From Kocuria marina (lineage in GTDB: Bacteria; Actinomycetota; Actinomycetes; Actinomycetales; Micrococcaceae): DNA of 64,000 bases. Below are positions 53,760-62,173 of this stretch, piece by piece. Under the pieces are notes generated by a model that saw nothing but the letters and a program-made list of their open reading frames with translations, was not told where the DNA came from and did not search any database. The position numbers and the translations under genes are program-made. The stretch covers positions 1-64,000 of the forward strand of contig BMZV01000002.1 in the NCBI GenBank assembly GCA_014652975.1, read 5' to 3'. Position 1 is the stretch's first letter, and every line of letters starts with the position of its first letter.

Positions 53760-54142
53760 GACGTCCCTCCCGTGCGGCGCACCGCGCGCAGCAGTCGTGT
53801 CTCAAGTTCCCGGACCTCGACCCGCACGCTGTCGGCGTTACCCGAGTACAGCGAGTGGACGTACAGCGTGCGGATCTCGTTCTCGTCACGACGGCGCTGC
53901 GCCGCCACGGGTGCGTCGTGCATCCCCAGCGTGAGCGTGCCGGGGGTGAGCGTGATGAGGGCGGCCAGCAGGGTCACCTCCAGGTCCGAGCGGCAGCGCG
54001 TCCGCACGCGGGCCACACCGGGAGTCGAGTTCTGTCCCGGGGTGAGGTTGTCCCGCAGCACCGCGGTGCTCGAGGAGATGATCTGCCCGGCGTACCACAC
54101 CAGGAACCCCACGACCCGGACAGGCCAGGTGAGCCAACTCAT
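53756..54142 (-). CDS. mrpE: Mrp Na+/H+ antiporter subunit E
   Basis: 128 residues from the ATG at 54142, which overlaps the mrpD stop. It lacks the full set of N-terminal helices of longer MrpE proteins: after MSWLTWPVRVVGFLVWYAGQIISSSTAVLRDNLTPG it has the conserved RTRCRSDLEVTLLAALITLTPGTLTLGM, then a soluble tail ending HSLYSGNADSVRVEVRELETRLLRAV. That short form is common in actinobacteria. Confidence 0.92.
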   Translation of the reverse strand: MSWLTWPVRVVGFLVWYAGQIISSSTAVLRDNLTPGQNSTPGVARVRTRCRSDLEVTLLAALITLTPGTLTLGMHDAPVAAQRRRDENEIRTLYVHSLYSGNADSVRVEVRELETRLLRAVRRTGGTS

Positions 54143-55740
54143 GAGTCCATCACCGCTTTCACGTAGGTCGAGGTGTCCAGCAGGCCCTCCGCGGCGGTCG
54201 TGGATACGCCCATGAGCACTTCCGCGCCGAGGCCCAGCGCGAGCGTCAGGCACGCGGTGACGACGGCGGGCCCCGCCAGGGCCGCGGAGATGCGTCGCCC
54301 GCTCGCGGTGGCCACGGCGCCGTCGTCACGGGCGGCCGGGGCAGGTTCCGGCACGGTCCCCGCACCGGAACCGCCAGTGCGGGCGGCGGGACCGCCACCG
54401 GCCCCGGAACCGCCCCCGTTCTCGAGCGACGACTCGCGCGCGGAGTCCCAGAACACGCCGTTCCAGATCTTGAGCATCGACAGCAGCGTGACGAGACTGA
54501 CCGCGAGCATCACGATCACCGCGATCACGTGACCGGTGTCGACCGCCGCGAGGATGAGCGAGAACTTGGCCACGAACCCGGAGAACGGCGGCAGCCCGGC
54601 CAGGGACAGCGCGGCCACGAAGAACGCAACCGCGATGACCGGTTCACGCGTCGTCATCCCGGACAGCGCGCCGATCCTCCCGGTCATGTAGCGCACCTCG
54701 ATCGCCCCGGTGGACAGGAACAGGGACGCCTTCACGATCATGTGGTGAAGCAGGTAGAAGATGCCCGCCGCGAGCCCGGCCAGGGTGAACAGTGCGACCC
54801 CCAGCAGGATGTACCCGATCTGGCTGATCATGTGGAACGCCAGGATCGATCGTGTGGTCTTCTCGCCCACGGCGCCCAGCACGCCTGCGACCATCGTGAG
54901 GCAGCACAGTGCCACGCCGATCCACAGCCAATGGGCGTCGCCGTCGAAGACCACGGCGTAGATCCGGTAGATCGCGTAGCTGGCCACCTTGGTGTGCAGC
55001 CCGGAGAACAGTGCGGTGATCGCGGGGGAGGTGGCCGGATAGGCGACCGCGAGCCACCCGTGGATGGGGACCACCGCGGCCTTGATCGCCAGGGCGAACA
55101 AGCACACGGCGGTCGAGATCGCCACGGTGCCGTCGGTCGCGGCGCGGCCGGCCAGTTCGGCCATGTTCACGGTGCCCGCGGTGCCATAGATGAAGCCCAC
55201 GCCCATGAGGAAGATCGTGGAGGTGAGCAGGTTCAGGGTCACGTACAACCGTGCACCCATGACCTGCCGCTCGGTGCCCCGGTGCCGCGCCGCGAGGACG
55301 AACAGCCCGTAGGACGGCAGCAGCATGACCTCGACGAACACGAACAGGTTGAACAGGTCCACGGTCAGCAGCGCGCCGTTCACGCCCGCCGTGAGCACGA
55401 GCACGAGCGGGGCGAAGTACACGGTGGCCGCCCGGCCGGAGGCGTAAGCGAACCACGAGCACACCAGAGTCAGCACCCCGGTGACCGTGAGCATGAGCGC
55501 GGCGAACATGTCCGCCACGAACGGGATGGAGATCCCCACGGGCCACTGCGCCACACCGTGGGCCACGGCCCCGCCGCTGCCGGCGAAATCGGTCACGAGC
55601 CACACGCCTCCGGCGATCACGAGCAACAGGGTCCCGAGGAGACCCGCGGCGTGCAGCACGCGGCGGTCGCCCACGATCAACAACACCGCGGACACGAGCA
55701 GGGGAAGTGCGACGAACAGGGGGAGGAGGGCGCCGCTCAT
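54139..55740 (-). CDS. mrpD: Mrp Na+/H+ antiporter subunit D (NuoN/L-like)
   Basis: A 533-residue polytopic protein of the proton-pumping complex I antiporter family. About 14 membrane helices; conserved charged sites include VEVMLLPSYGLFVLAAR (Glu in TM5), AIKAAVVPIHGWLAVAYP (Lys in TM7) and HMISQIGYILLG. A Gly/Ala/Pro-rich insertion of ~65 residues (ENGGGSGAGGGPAARTGGSGAG...) precedes the last helix, unusual for the family. Four-base overlaps on both sides. Confidence 0.95.
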   Translation of the reverse strand: MSGALLPLFVALPLLVSAVLLIVGDRRVLHAAGLLGTLLLVIAGGVWLVTDFAGSGGAVAHGVAQWPVGISIPFVADMFAALMLTVTGVLTLVCSWFAYASGRAATVYFAPLVLVLTAGVNGALLTVDLFNLFVFVEVMLLPSYGLFVLAARHRGTERQVMGARLYVTLNLLTSTIFLMGVGFIYGTAGTVNMAELAGRAATDGTVAISTAVCLFALAIKAAVVPIHGWLAVAYPATSPAITALFSGLHTKVASYAIYRIYAVVFDGDAHWLWIGVALCCLTMVAGVLGAVGEKTTRSILAFHMISQIGYILLGVALFTLAGLAAGIFYLLHHMIVKASLFLSTGAIEVRYMTGRIGALSGMTTREPVIAVAFFVAALSLAGLPPFSGFVAKFSLILAAVDTGHVIAVIVMLAVSLVTLLSMLKIWNGVFWDSARESSLENGGGSGAGGGPAARTGGSGAGTVPEPAPAARDDGAVATASGRRISAALAGPAVVTACLTLALGLGAEVLMGVSTTAAEGLLDTSTYVKAVMDS

Positions 55741-56066
55741 GAGCGCACCTCCTCGAGCTTCGCCTCGGTGTCGTCGTCATCGTCCCGGCCGGTCACGGCC
55801 AGCACGAGCATCACGATCGTGATCGAGAACGCAATCACGATCGCCGTGAGCACGAACGCCTGGGGCAGGGGATCCGCCACGGTGGACAGGTCCTCGGGGG
55901 CACCGAAGGGCTCGTGGCGCCGCGCGCTGCCGCCCGCGGCCATGAGCACCACGTTGCCCGCGTGGCCCAGGAGCACGAAGCCCAGGATCACGCGCAGCAT
56001 CTCGCGCTGCATGAGCAGGTACACGGCACCGAACACGAGGAGTCCGGCGATCACGGCTGCGCTCAT
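55737..56066 (-). CDS. mrpC: Mrp Na+/H+ antiporter subunit C (NuoK-like)
   Basis: 109 residues from the ATG at 56066, overlapping the mrpA stop. Three helices: AAVIAGLLVFGAVYLLMQREMLRVILGFVLLGHAGNVVLMAAGG, then ADPLPQAFVLTAIVIAFSITIVMLVLAVTG with the NuoK/MrpC signature DPLPQALVLTAIVI. Short acidic tail. Confidence 0.95.
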   Translation of the reverse strand: MSAAVIAGLLVFGAVYLLMQREMLRVILGFVLLGHAGNVVLMAAGGSARRHEPFGAPEDLSTVADPLPQAFVLTAIVIAFSITIVMLVLAVTGRDDDDDTEAKLEEVRS

Positions 56067-59014
56067 CGGGGGGTCACCTCTCCGGTCTCGTGGGTCGTGT
56101 GTGACGAACGGGTCGTCGCGGGACTCGCGGCGGTACCGCTCCGGGCGGCACGACGGCGCTCGCCGGCCCCGGCGCGCGCGCCCGGGGACGCGCCGGAACC
56201 GGGCTGGTCGTCCGGTCCCGCGGCACCGGGTTCGGGTTCGCGGGACAGCACCTTGGTGATGTCCGACGGCGGCCGCCCCAGCAGGTTGAACGCGGCCAGG
56301 ATCACGCCGATCACCGCGAGGTACACGCCCCCGTCGAACACGAGCGCGGTGGTGATCTCGAATCCGAGGATGCGCGGGTGCAGGGGCCGCAGGAAGGACC
56401 CGTCCAGGTACCCCAGTAGGCCCGTGACGGTTCCCACGGCCACGCCGGCCCCGATCAACCACAGGTACGGCAGGCGCACGCGGGCGCGTTCGTCGGACGG
56501 CGCGGCCAGGTAGCTCAGGGTGAAGCCGGCTCCGCCCACGAGCGCGGAGATGAAGCCGCCGCCGGGTTCGTGGTGTCCGCGCAGCAGCAGTATCACGGAC
56601 ATCGCCACGATCACGGGCCCGAGCAGGCGCGCGGCGGTGCGCACGAACACGGTGTTGGTCTCCGGGTCGCTCACGGGCGATTGCTCGTCGATCGGGGCGG
56701 GGTCGTCCGCGGCGGGGCGGCGCCCGTGCAGCAGGGCGGCGATCGTGAGCCCGGCGACACCCAGCACCGTCAGTTCGCCCAGGGTGTCCAGGGCGCGGAA
56801 GTCCACGAGGATCGTGTTGACCAGGTTGGACCCGCCGGTCTCGTTGTAGCCGTGGGTCAGGTAGTACTCGGACGCGGGTGAGGCCTCGCGCCGTCCGGTC
56901 AGCATCCACACGCCCGCGGTGGTCGCCAGCCCCGCGGCGCCCGCCACGAGCAGCGCGACCACGCGGCGTCGTGCGCCGGGAGAGGAGAAGCGCGCGGGCA
57001 GGCGGCGCAGCAATAGGACCATGACGCACACCGTGAGAATCTCCACGAGCAGCTGGGTCATGGCCACGTCCGTGGCGCCCAGGTCGAAGAACCACACGGT
57101 GATCGAGAAGCCCACCACCCCGGTCACCACGATCGCGGAGATCAGGCTGCGCGCGTTCATCATGGCCGCCACACCGCACGCGATCAGCAGCGCGAGCAGC
57201 CAGTCGAAGGGCTCGCTCGCCGCGATCCGCACCGGCGGCAACTCGGTCGTGCTCCACACGGCGAGCAGCGCGACGACGCTCAGGCACACCGCGGGGATCG
57301 ACAGGTGCCGCGCGGGGGCGGGGCTGTTCGTCCACGAGCCCACGACGCCGCCGAGCCGGATGGTCCCATCGCGCGCCCGGTCCACGCCGTCCAGGGCGGA
57401 GAACGGGAAGGCGCGCGGGGCCAGGACGGCGTGCACGCGGCGTCGGGTGAGGACGAGTGCGGCACCCGAGGCGAGCACGGCGAGGGAGACGAACAGTTCG
57501 GGGACCGGGCCGTGCCACACCGCGAGGTGCTTCTCCACGGTGGACCCGGCGGCCGCGCTCGCACCCGCGGAGGCGAGTCCGTCCAGCAGGAACGGCACGA
57601 GACCCAGGACGAGCCCCGCGAGGGCACCCGAGGCGGGCGCGGCCCAGAAGGACACCGGGGCCTCGCGCACCACGGTGCCGTTGCGGCCACCGAGCGCGCC
57701 CAGCACGAGGCGCGCAGCGTAGGCGACCGTGAAGACCGAGGCGAGGGCGGCTGTGGCGGTGAGCAGCCACGGGGCCCACGCGGGACCGGGAGCCTCGAGG
57801 AAGGCCGCGAGCATGGACTCTTTGCTCACGAAACCGAGCAACAGCGGGATCCCCGCCATGGAGGCGGCGGCCAGCACCATGAGGGTGGCGGTCACGGGCA
57901 TCCGCGGGTTCATCCGGGCCAGCTCGCGCAGATCCCGGGTGTGGGCGCTGTGATCGATCACGCCCACGCCCATGAACAGGGCGGACTTGAACAGCGCGTG
58001 CGCGATCGTGTGCACCACCGCGGCGGACAGTGCGGCCGTGGTGCCCACCCCGATCATCGCGGTTAACAGACCCAGCTGGCTCATGGTTGAGTAGGCCAGC
58101 AGTTCCTTGAGGTCGTAGCGGCGCAGCGCGGCCACGGCACCGAACACCGCGGTGACGAGTCCTGCCGTGACGAGCAGGACGGTCCACGCGGGAACTCCGG
58201 AGAAGACGGGGGAGAAGCGCAAGAGAAGGTAGATGCCGGCTTTGACCATGGCCGCGGCGTGCAGGTACGCGGAGACCGGGGTGATCGCGACCATAGAGTC
58301 CGGCAACCACGCCTGGAACGGGAACTGCGCGGACTTGGTGAACGCGGCGACCGCCACGAGGACGGCCACGAGCGTGGTCAGCCCGGACTGCGCACCCCAC
58401 ACGTCGTGCGTCAGGACGGCGCTGATCCGGGTGGTGCCGGTGGCCACGATCATGACGGTGACGGCCGCGAGCAGCACGAGTCCGCCGGCCACGGTCACGA
58501 GAAGCGTGCGGATCGCGGGTTCCCGCGCACCGTCCCCCGAGCGTGCGATGAGCAGGAACGAACACAGCGTGGTGGCCTCCCACGCGACGTAGAACACCAC
58601 GAGGTCGTCCGTGAGCACGAGGGCCAGCATGGCCGCCGCGAAGCCCGTCATGAGCGTATAGAACCCCGCGTGCTTCCCGCGATCGGCCCGGTCCGTGCGC
58701 TCGAGGTAGCGCGTGGCGTAACACAGCACCGCGGCCCCGATCACCAGGACCAGGAGGGAGAAGACCAGCGAGAGTCCGTCCAGGCGCACGTCGAGCCCCA
58801 CGTCCAGGGACGGGATCCACGGCAGCGACTCGACGACCGCGGGGGTGGGCTCGGCGGGGGAGTGCGCGGCGTCGTCGTACCCCAGCGCGATCAGCGCCGC
58901 GGCGCCGAGCAGGGGCACCGCGAGCAGCCATCCGACGTTGCGGCCGATCGCGCGGGTCAATAGAGGGGCGAGCGCGCACGTGAGGAGTGCGCCCGCGAGG
59001 CAGGCAAGTAGCAA
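56063..59014 (-). CDS. mrpA: Mrp Na+/H+ antiporter subunit A fused to B
   Basis: A 983-residue giant membrane subunit from a TTG at 59014, preceded by AGGTGG. The NuoL-like first ~500 residues hold FYVAWEATTLCSFLLI (TM5 Glu), FTKSAQFPFQAWLPDSMVAITPVSAYLHAAAMVKAGIYLL (TM7 Lys) and STMSQLGLLTAMIGVG. The MbhD/MrpB-like C-terminus contains LVETILTVCVM-type and GHHEPGGGFISALVGGAGFTL segments, so subunit B is fused and there is no separate mrpB. The complex expels Na+ in exchange for protons, giving salt and alkali tolerance. Confidence 0.95.
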   Translation of the reverse strand: MLLACLAGALLTCALAPLLTRAIGRNVGWLLAVPLLGAAALIALGYDDAAHSPAEPTPAVVESLPWIPSLDVGLDVRLDGLSLVFSLLVLVIGAAVLCYATRYLERTDRADRGKHAGFYTLMTGFAAAMLALVLTDDLVVFYVAWEATTLCSFLLIARSGDGAREPAIRTLLVTVAGGLVLLAAVTVMIVATGTTRISAVLTHDVWGAQSGLTTLVAVLVAVAAFTKSAQFPFQAWLPDSMVAITPVSAYLHAAAMVKAGIYLLLRFSPVFSGVPAWTVLLVTAGLVTAVFGAVAALRRYDLKELLAYSTMSQLGLLTAMIGVGTTAALSAAVVHTIAHALFKSALFMGVGVIDHSAHTRDLRELARMNPRMPVTATLMVLAAASMAGIPLLLGFVSKESMLAAFLEAPGPAWAPWLLTATAALASVFTVAYAARLVLGALGGRNGTVVREAPVSFWAAPASGALAGLVLGLVPFLLDGLASAGASAAAGSTVEKHLAVWHGPVPELFVSLAVLASGAALVLTRRRVHAVLAPRAFPFSALDGVDRARDGTIRLGGVVGSWTNSPAPARHLSIPAVCLSVVALLAVWSTTELPPVRIAASEPFDWLLALLIACGVAAMMNARSLISAIVVTGVVGFSITVWFFDLGATDVAMTQLLVEILTVCVMVLLLRRLPARFSSPGARRRVVALLVAGAAGLATTAGVWMLTGRREASPASEYYLTHGYNETGGSNLVNTILVDFRALDTLGELTVLGVAGLTIAALLHGRRPAADDPAPIDEQSPVSDPETNTVFVRTAARLLGPVIVAMSVILLLRGHHEPGGGFISALVGGAGFTLSYLAAPSDERARVRLPYLWLIGAGVAVGTVTGLLGYLDGSFLRPLHPRILGFEITTALVFDGGVYLAVIGVILAAFNLLGRPPSDITKVLSREPEPGAAGPDDQPGSGASPGARAGAGERRRAARSGTAASPATTRSSHTTHETGEVTPR

Positions 59015-59101
59015 GGGTCCACCTAGGTCCGGGGTGACATGAGGTCAGAGCGGGCCGGAGGACGGTGTGGGCGCTCACGAGCGCCGGCAACGGCTCCGGG
59101 G

Positions 59102-59260
59102 TCAGTGGACGGAGGCCGACGGCGGTGCGCCGGCCTGGTTGGCGCCCCACGAGGACACCTGGCCGTTCGTACCCACGGATCGGACGAGCAGACCCGGAGA
59201 CACGCTGCCGCGAGGGACGGCGTGCGGGCGCGCGGCAGTGACGATCGGGAACGTGGGCAT
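59102..59260 (-). CDS. Possible 52-residue leader or remnant ORF upstream of mrpA
   Basis: A short frame from ATG at 59260 reads TAARPHAVPRGSVSPGLLVRSVG ... SSWGANQAGAPPSASVH. It is on the mrpA strand, 87 bases upstream of its start. I know no family. The phrase SSWGANQ resembles SAWGANK at the end of the protein at 47015, so it may be a remnant of a related secreted protein. No clear ribosome site; it may not be translated. Confidence 0.35.
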   Translation of the reverse strand: MPTFPIVTAARPHAVPRGSVSPGLLVRSVGTNGQVSSWGANQAGAPPSASVH

Positions 59261-59362
59261 CGCGATCGAGCCTAGCAAGAGCCCGCGGGGTGGGGAAGCG
59301 ACCGGCCACCCGCATGGGGCCGCCACCGGAATAGCTGACGTGTCCACAATGTTGTGCGTGGC

Positions 59363-60391
59363 ATGGCCGTTGAACTGGGAATCGACACCTTCGGGGACGT
59401 CACGTGGGACGACGACGACCGCCCCGTCTCGCACGCGCAGACCGTCCGCAACGTGGTGGAGCAAGCGGTGCTCGCGGATCAGGTGGGGCTGCACTCGATC
59501 GGGATCGGGGAGCACCACCGGGACGACTTCGCGATCTCCGCCCCGGACGTCGTGCTCGCGGGGATCGCCACGCGCACCGAGCGATTGCGCCTGGGCACGG
59601 CCGTGACGGTGCTCAGCTCGGACGACCCCGTGCGCGTGTACGAACGCTTCGCCACGCTGGACGCGCTGTCCCACGGGCGGGCTGAGGTCGTGCTGGGCCG
59701 CGGCTCGTTCACCGAGTCCTTTCCGCTGTTCGGATACGACCTGCAGGACTACGAGGCACTGTTCGAGGAGAAGCTCGCGCTGTTCGCGGCGCTGCGCACG
59801 AGTCAGCCGGTGACCTGGAAGGGCACGCTGACCCAGGACCTGCGGGACGTGAGCCTCTACCCGCCGCTCGAGAACGGACCGCTGCCCACGTGGATCGCGG
59901 TGGGTGGTTCCCCGCAATCGGTTGTGCGGGCCGCGCACTACGACCTCCCGCTCATGCTCGCGATCATCGGCGGGCCCGTGGAGCGGTTCTCGCCGTTCAG
60001 CGACCTCTACCGCCGCGCGCTCGCCGAGTTCGGCCATTCCGACAACCCCGTGGCCTACCACTCCTACGGGTACGTCGCCGACACCGACGAGCAGGCCCGC
60101 GAGGAGTTCTTCCGCCCCTACACGATCTCCACCGAGCGCATCGGAGCCGAGCGCGGGTGGCCCGCACCCACCGAGGAGTCCTTCCTGGAGGAGGTGGAGC
60201 ACGGGTCCATGGCCGTGGGATCTCCCGAGACCGTGGCCCGTAAGATCGCCGCGGGCGTGCGGGCCCTGGGTGCCTCGCGCTTCGACCTGAAGATCTCCAC
60301 GGGCCCGCTGTCCCACGGAAAGCTCATGCGTAGCATCGAGCTCTACGGCACGCGTGTTGCGCCCCTCGTGCGGGACATGCTCGCGGACTGA
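59363..60391 (+). CDS. Luciferase-like flavin-dependent monooxygenase (LLM class)
   Basis: 342 residues from the ATG at 59363; a GTG at 59354 is a close alternative, neither with a clear ribosome site. TIM-barrel F420/FMN-type features: AVLADQVGLHSIGIGEHHRDDFAISAPDVVLAGIATRTERLRLGTAVTVLSSDDPVRVYERFATLDALSHGR covers the classic start; LPTWIAVGGSPQSVVRAAHYDLPLMLAIIGG is the cofactor phosphate region. Family members oxidise alkanes, sulfonates or other small compounds; substrate unknown. Only 13 bases separate it from the next gene. Confidence 0.9.
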   Translation: MAVELGIDTFGDVTWDDDDRPVSHAQTVRNVVEQAVLADQVGLHSIGIGEHHRDDFAISAPDVVLAGIATRTERLRLGTAVTVLSSDDPVRVYERFATLDALSHGRAEVVLGRGSFTESFPLFGYDLQDYEALFEEKLALFAALRTSQPVTWKGTLTQDLRDVSLYPPLENGPLPTWIAVGGSPQSVVRAAHYDLPLMLAIIGGPVERFSPFSDLYRRALAEFGHSDNPVAYHSYGYVADTDEQAREEFFRPYTISTERIGAERGWPAPTEESFLEEVEHGSMAVGSPETVARKIAAGVRALGASRFDLKISTGPLSHGKLMRSIELYGTRVAPLVRDMLAD

Positions 60392-60404
60392 TAAGCATGG
60401 ACCC

Positions 60405-61409
60405 ATGCCGAGCTCGCTTCCCGTCCTGATCCTCACCGGCTACCTGGGTTCCGGCAAGACCACGGTGCTCAACCACTTCCTCGCGACCGGCGGCGCGCGG
60501 ATCGGTGTGATCATCAACGACTTCGGGGACATGAATGTCGATGCCGCGCTCGTGGCGGGGCACGTTGCCGAACCCGTGTCGATCGCGGGCGGGTGCCTGT
60601 GCTGCATCGAGGACCCCCGCCAGCTCGACGACGCCCTGCGTACGCTGTCCCGGCCCTCCCTCGAGCTCGACGCGGTCGTGATCGAGGGCTCCGGGATCGC
60701 CGAGCCCCCGGGGCTCATCCATATGGTCCTGGGCAGCGAGGTGCGCGACGTACGCTTCGGCGGGCTCGTCGAGGTGATCGCCGTGGCCCGCGTGGCGCTC
60801 GCGGAGGCCAGCGGCTGGGACCTCGCGCAGCACGTCAAGGCCGCAGCGGTCGTGCTGCTGACCACGACCGACCTCGCCGATCCCCGGGAGACCGCCGCGG
60901 TGCGCGAACGGATCGCGCACGCCAATCCGCATGCGCTCGTCATCGACGCGCCCCACGGGGCGGCCGATCCCCGGTTGTTCTTCGACGCCGCCGAGCACCC
61001 CGTACCCGAGGGCGGCCAGCTCGCGCTGTGGGAGTTCGGCCGGGCCCCCGACCACGACCACCACGTCCACCACCGCGCCACGGCCCTGGACGCGCCCTCG
61101 GTCGTGGACCCCGCGGCGTTCGCCGAGCTGCTCGAGGACCCGCCCGCGTCCGTCCACCGGATCAAGGCGATCGTGGATGTCGCCGTGGGCCGGGGGATCC
61201 GCCGGTTCGTGGCGCACTCCGTGGCGGGATACGTCTCGGTGGACCGGGTGTCACGGCCCTCCGACGAGCCCGCGCGGTCCCGGGTCGTGGCCATCGGCCT
61301 GGAGCGCGACGACGCCGCACTGCGCCGCCGCCTCGACGCCCTAGTGCGCCCCGACGGCGCTCCCGCGGCCACGGCCCGTGAGCTGCGCCGACTGACTCGG
61401 TTCCTATAG
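60405..61409 (+). CDS. CobW/COG0523 family metallochaperone GTPase
   Basis: 334 residues from the ATG at 60405. G3E GTPase: P-loop ILTGYLGSGKTTVLNHFL, metal motif GGCLCCIED (CxCC), Walker B/base region with EGSGIAEP, and a His-rich stretch DHDHHVHH near residue 225, typical of zinc-linked members. The CobW C-terminal domain follows (HRIKAIVDVAVGRGIRRFV). Such proteins insert Zn2+ or Co2+ into client enzymes, often under zinc limitation; no zinc-uptake regulator site is obvious here. Confidence 0.92.
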   Translation: MPSSLPVLILTGYLGSGKTTVLNHFLATGGARIGVIINDFGDMNVDAALVAGHVAEPVSIAGGCLCCIEDPRQLDDALRTLSRPSLELDAVVIEGSGIAEPPGLIHMVLGSEVRDVRFGGLVEVIAVARVALAEASGWDLAQHVKAAAVVLLTTTDLADPRETAAVRERIAHANPHALVIDAPHGAADPRLFFDAAEHPVPEGGQLALWEFGRAPDHDHHVHHRATALDAPSVVDPAAFAELLEDPPASVHRIKAIVDVAVGRGIRRFVAHSVAGYVSVDRVSRPSDEPARSRVVAIGLERDDAALRRRLDALVRPDGAPAATARELRRLTRFL

Positions 61410-61417
61410 GAACACCC

Positions 61418-62107
61418 TCAGGTCAGGTTCGAGAAGTGCTCTACCTTGGCGGTGGGCCCGGTCACGAGGATCTGGTCGTCGTCGTAGAGCATGGTGCCGG
61501 GTTCGATGGGCTCCCACTGACCGCCCGGGCGGCACACGGCCACCACCGAGACCCCCAACCGACGCCGCACGTTGAGCAGGTCCATGGGTCGTTGCTGGAT
61601 GGGTTCCGGCGGGGTGCACCGCACCAGGGCGTAGTCCGCGTCGATGGGCACGAAGTCCAGGATCCGGTGCTGGATCAGGTGCGCGGCACGCGTGCCCATG
61701 TCGCTCTCGGGATTGACCACGTGCTGCACGCCGATCTGGGTCAGGATCTCCGCGTGGGGCTCCGTGATGGCCTTGGCCCAGATCGCGGGGCACCCGAACT
61801 TCACGAGCCGGGACGCCGCGAGAATGCTCGCCTGGATGTCCGAACCGATGCCCACGACCGCGCGGTCGAACTCGTCCACGGACAGCTCCCGCAGCACGTC
61901 CTCGTCCGTGGCGTCCGCGCGCACCACGGACGTGAGCTTGCCGTTGAAGCGCTGGACCACCGTCTCGTCCATGTCCACGCCCAGCACGTCCGTGCCGTTG
62001 CGCATCAGTTCCGTGGCCAGGGCACCGCCGAAGCGGCCCAGCCCGATCACGACCACGGCGTTGGCCATGGCGTTGCGGGATGACGCGGCGGGGTGGGATC
62101 CGAACAT
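61418..62107 (-). CDS. trkA: Potassium uptake regulatory protein TrkA/KtrA
   Basis: 229 residues from ATG at 62107 with GAAGGAAG before it; an internal ATG (MANAVVV) is possible. RCK-N domain: VVVIGLGRFGGALATELMRNGTDVLGVDMDE (nucleotide Rossmann loop), then RADATDEDVLREL and VVGIGSDIQASILA. RCK-C domain: FVPIDADYALVRCTPPEPI to DQILVTGPTAKVEHFSNL. It gates the membrane subunit in response to ATP/ADP or NADH. Convergent with the metallochaperone gene, only 8 bases apart. Confidence 0.94.
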   Translation of the reverse strand: MFGSHPAASSRNAMANAVVVIGLGRFGGALATELMRNGTDVLGVDMDETVVQRFNGKLTSVVRADATDEDVLRELSVDEFDRAVVGIGSDIQASILAASRLVKFGCPAIWAKAITEPHAEILTQIGVQHVVNPESDMGTRAAHLIQHRILDFVPIDADYALVRCTPPEPIQQRPMDLLNVRRRLGVSVVAVCRPGGQWEPIEPGTMLYDDDQILVTGPTAKVEHFSNLT

Positions 62108-62173
62108 GGGGCTTCCTTCGTGGGTCGTGGTCGTCGAGCACCGGGTCCACGGGTGGCGCGGGCTGGCCCGGGC

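Noticed and set aside
55737-59315. Long open frame on the minus strand across mrpA and mrpC
   Set aside because: It is Arg/Gly/Pro-rich without any domain through mrpA; only its last 109 codons (mrpC) are real. The true mrpA frame has clear membrane and antiporter motifs.
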